DNA from: Cyanobacteriota bacterium
GTDB lineage: Bacteria; Cyanobacteriota; Cyanobacteriia; Leptolyngbyales; Leptolyngbyaceae
NCBI GenBank assembly: GCA_027482985.1
Contig: JAIXVO010000158.1
Span: forward strand, 1-6,094
DNA length: 6,094 nt
Reading direction: 5' to 3'
The position numbers and the translations under genes are program-made. Below, piece after piece: positions 5,973 through 6,094 of this stretch. The notes under the pieces are model-generated. The model did not search any database. It worked only from the letters and a program-made list of their open reading frames with translations, and had not been told where the DNA came from. Position 1 is the stretch's first letter. Each line of letters starts with the position of its first letter.

Positions 5973-5981
5973 TTGGCGATT

Positions 5982-6094
5982 ATGGCTGGAACCAGCGAAC
6001 AATTTGAAGTCACAAAATCCGACACGGAATGGCAACAGGTGCTTACACCAGAGCAATTTCGAGTGCTCCGTAAGCATGGCACGGAACGAGCCGG
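5982..6094 (+). CDS. msrB: Peptide-methionine (R)-S-oxide reductase MsrB, N-terminal part only
   Basis: Only 37 codons fit before the window ends, with no stop reached. The translation MAGTSEQFEVTKSDTEWQQV followed by LTPEQFRVLRKHGTERA matches the start of MsrB, whose conserved N-terminal signature is K-(S/T)-D-x-E-W-x-x-x-L-(T/S)-P-E-Q-(F/Y)-x-V-(L/T)-R-x-x-G-T-E-x-(A/P). MsrB reduces the R form of methionine sulfoxide in proteins, usually with thioredoxin as electron donor, and protects against oxidative damage. The catalytic cysteine and zinc-binding CxxC pairs lie further right and cannot be checked. The ATG has a good ribosome site 9 nt upstream. It is transcribed away from the glycosyltransferase/glycosidase pair, so shared regulation is possible but not shown. 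Confidence 0.9.
   Translation, partial: MAGTSEQFEVTKSDTEWQQVLTPEQFRVLRKHGTERA

Larger units (their letters stand above)
5876..5981. other. Divergent intergenic region between the GT28-like gene and msrB
   Basis: These 106 bp must contain promoters for both flanking operons. The right half is AT-rich and holds the palindrome TACAATTGTA (5944-5953), a TATACT (5921-5926) and a TAGAAT (5956-5961) on the plus strand, and a minus-strand TTTACA (5951-5956). I could not find a -35/-10 pair with normal spacing for either direction. Confidence 0.5.

Overview
The window looks cyanobacterial. The octamer GCGATCGC (HIP1, a hallmark of many cyanobacterial genomes) occurs 13 times, coding density is high, base composition is moderately GC-rich, and the proteins resemble cyanobacterial housekeeping and envelope enzymes. 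I cannot name the genus from sequence alone.

Layout from left to right. (1) Positions 1-798, plus strand: the C-terminal three quarters of a GT9 (ADP-heptose:LPS heptosyltransferase-like) glycosyltransferase, cut by the window edge. (2) Positions 809-2290, minus strand: a complete amidase-signature-family enzyme, tail to tail with the GT9 gene and only 10 nt away; a strong hairpin covers the junction. (3) Positions 2291-2524: a 234-bp divergent intergenic region. (4) Positions 2525-2989, plus strand: a small unrecognised protein with a hydrophobic signal-like N-terminus. (5) Positions 2990-3153: a convergent intergenic region with inverted repeats. (6) Positions 3154-4710 and 4673-5875, minus strand: an overlapping gene pair transcribed right to left, first an MGDG-synthase-like glycosyltransferase, then a GH1 beta-glycosidase. 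(7) Positions 5876-5981: a short divergent intergenic region with an AT-rich palindrome. (8) Positions 5982-6094, plus strand: the first 37 codons of msrB, cut by the right edge. No stretch over 300 bases lacks a gene.

The most interesting part is the overlapping GT28-like / GH1 pair. The glycosyltransferase has the hallmarks of the family that puts sugars on diacylglycerol. The glycosidase belongs by motif to the archaeal-LacS/SFR2-like side of GH1, has no secretion signal and carries about 50 extra residues between its catalytic glutamates. In plants, an MGD-type synthase and a GH1-derived transferase (SFR2) act in turn on galactolipids. A linked pair here suggests, as inference only, a glycolipid synthesis and remodelling or turnover module. 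I saw no tRNA, rRNA, CRISPR array, insertion sequence or phage gene.
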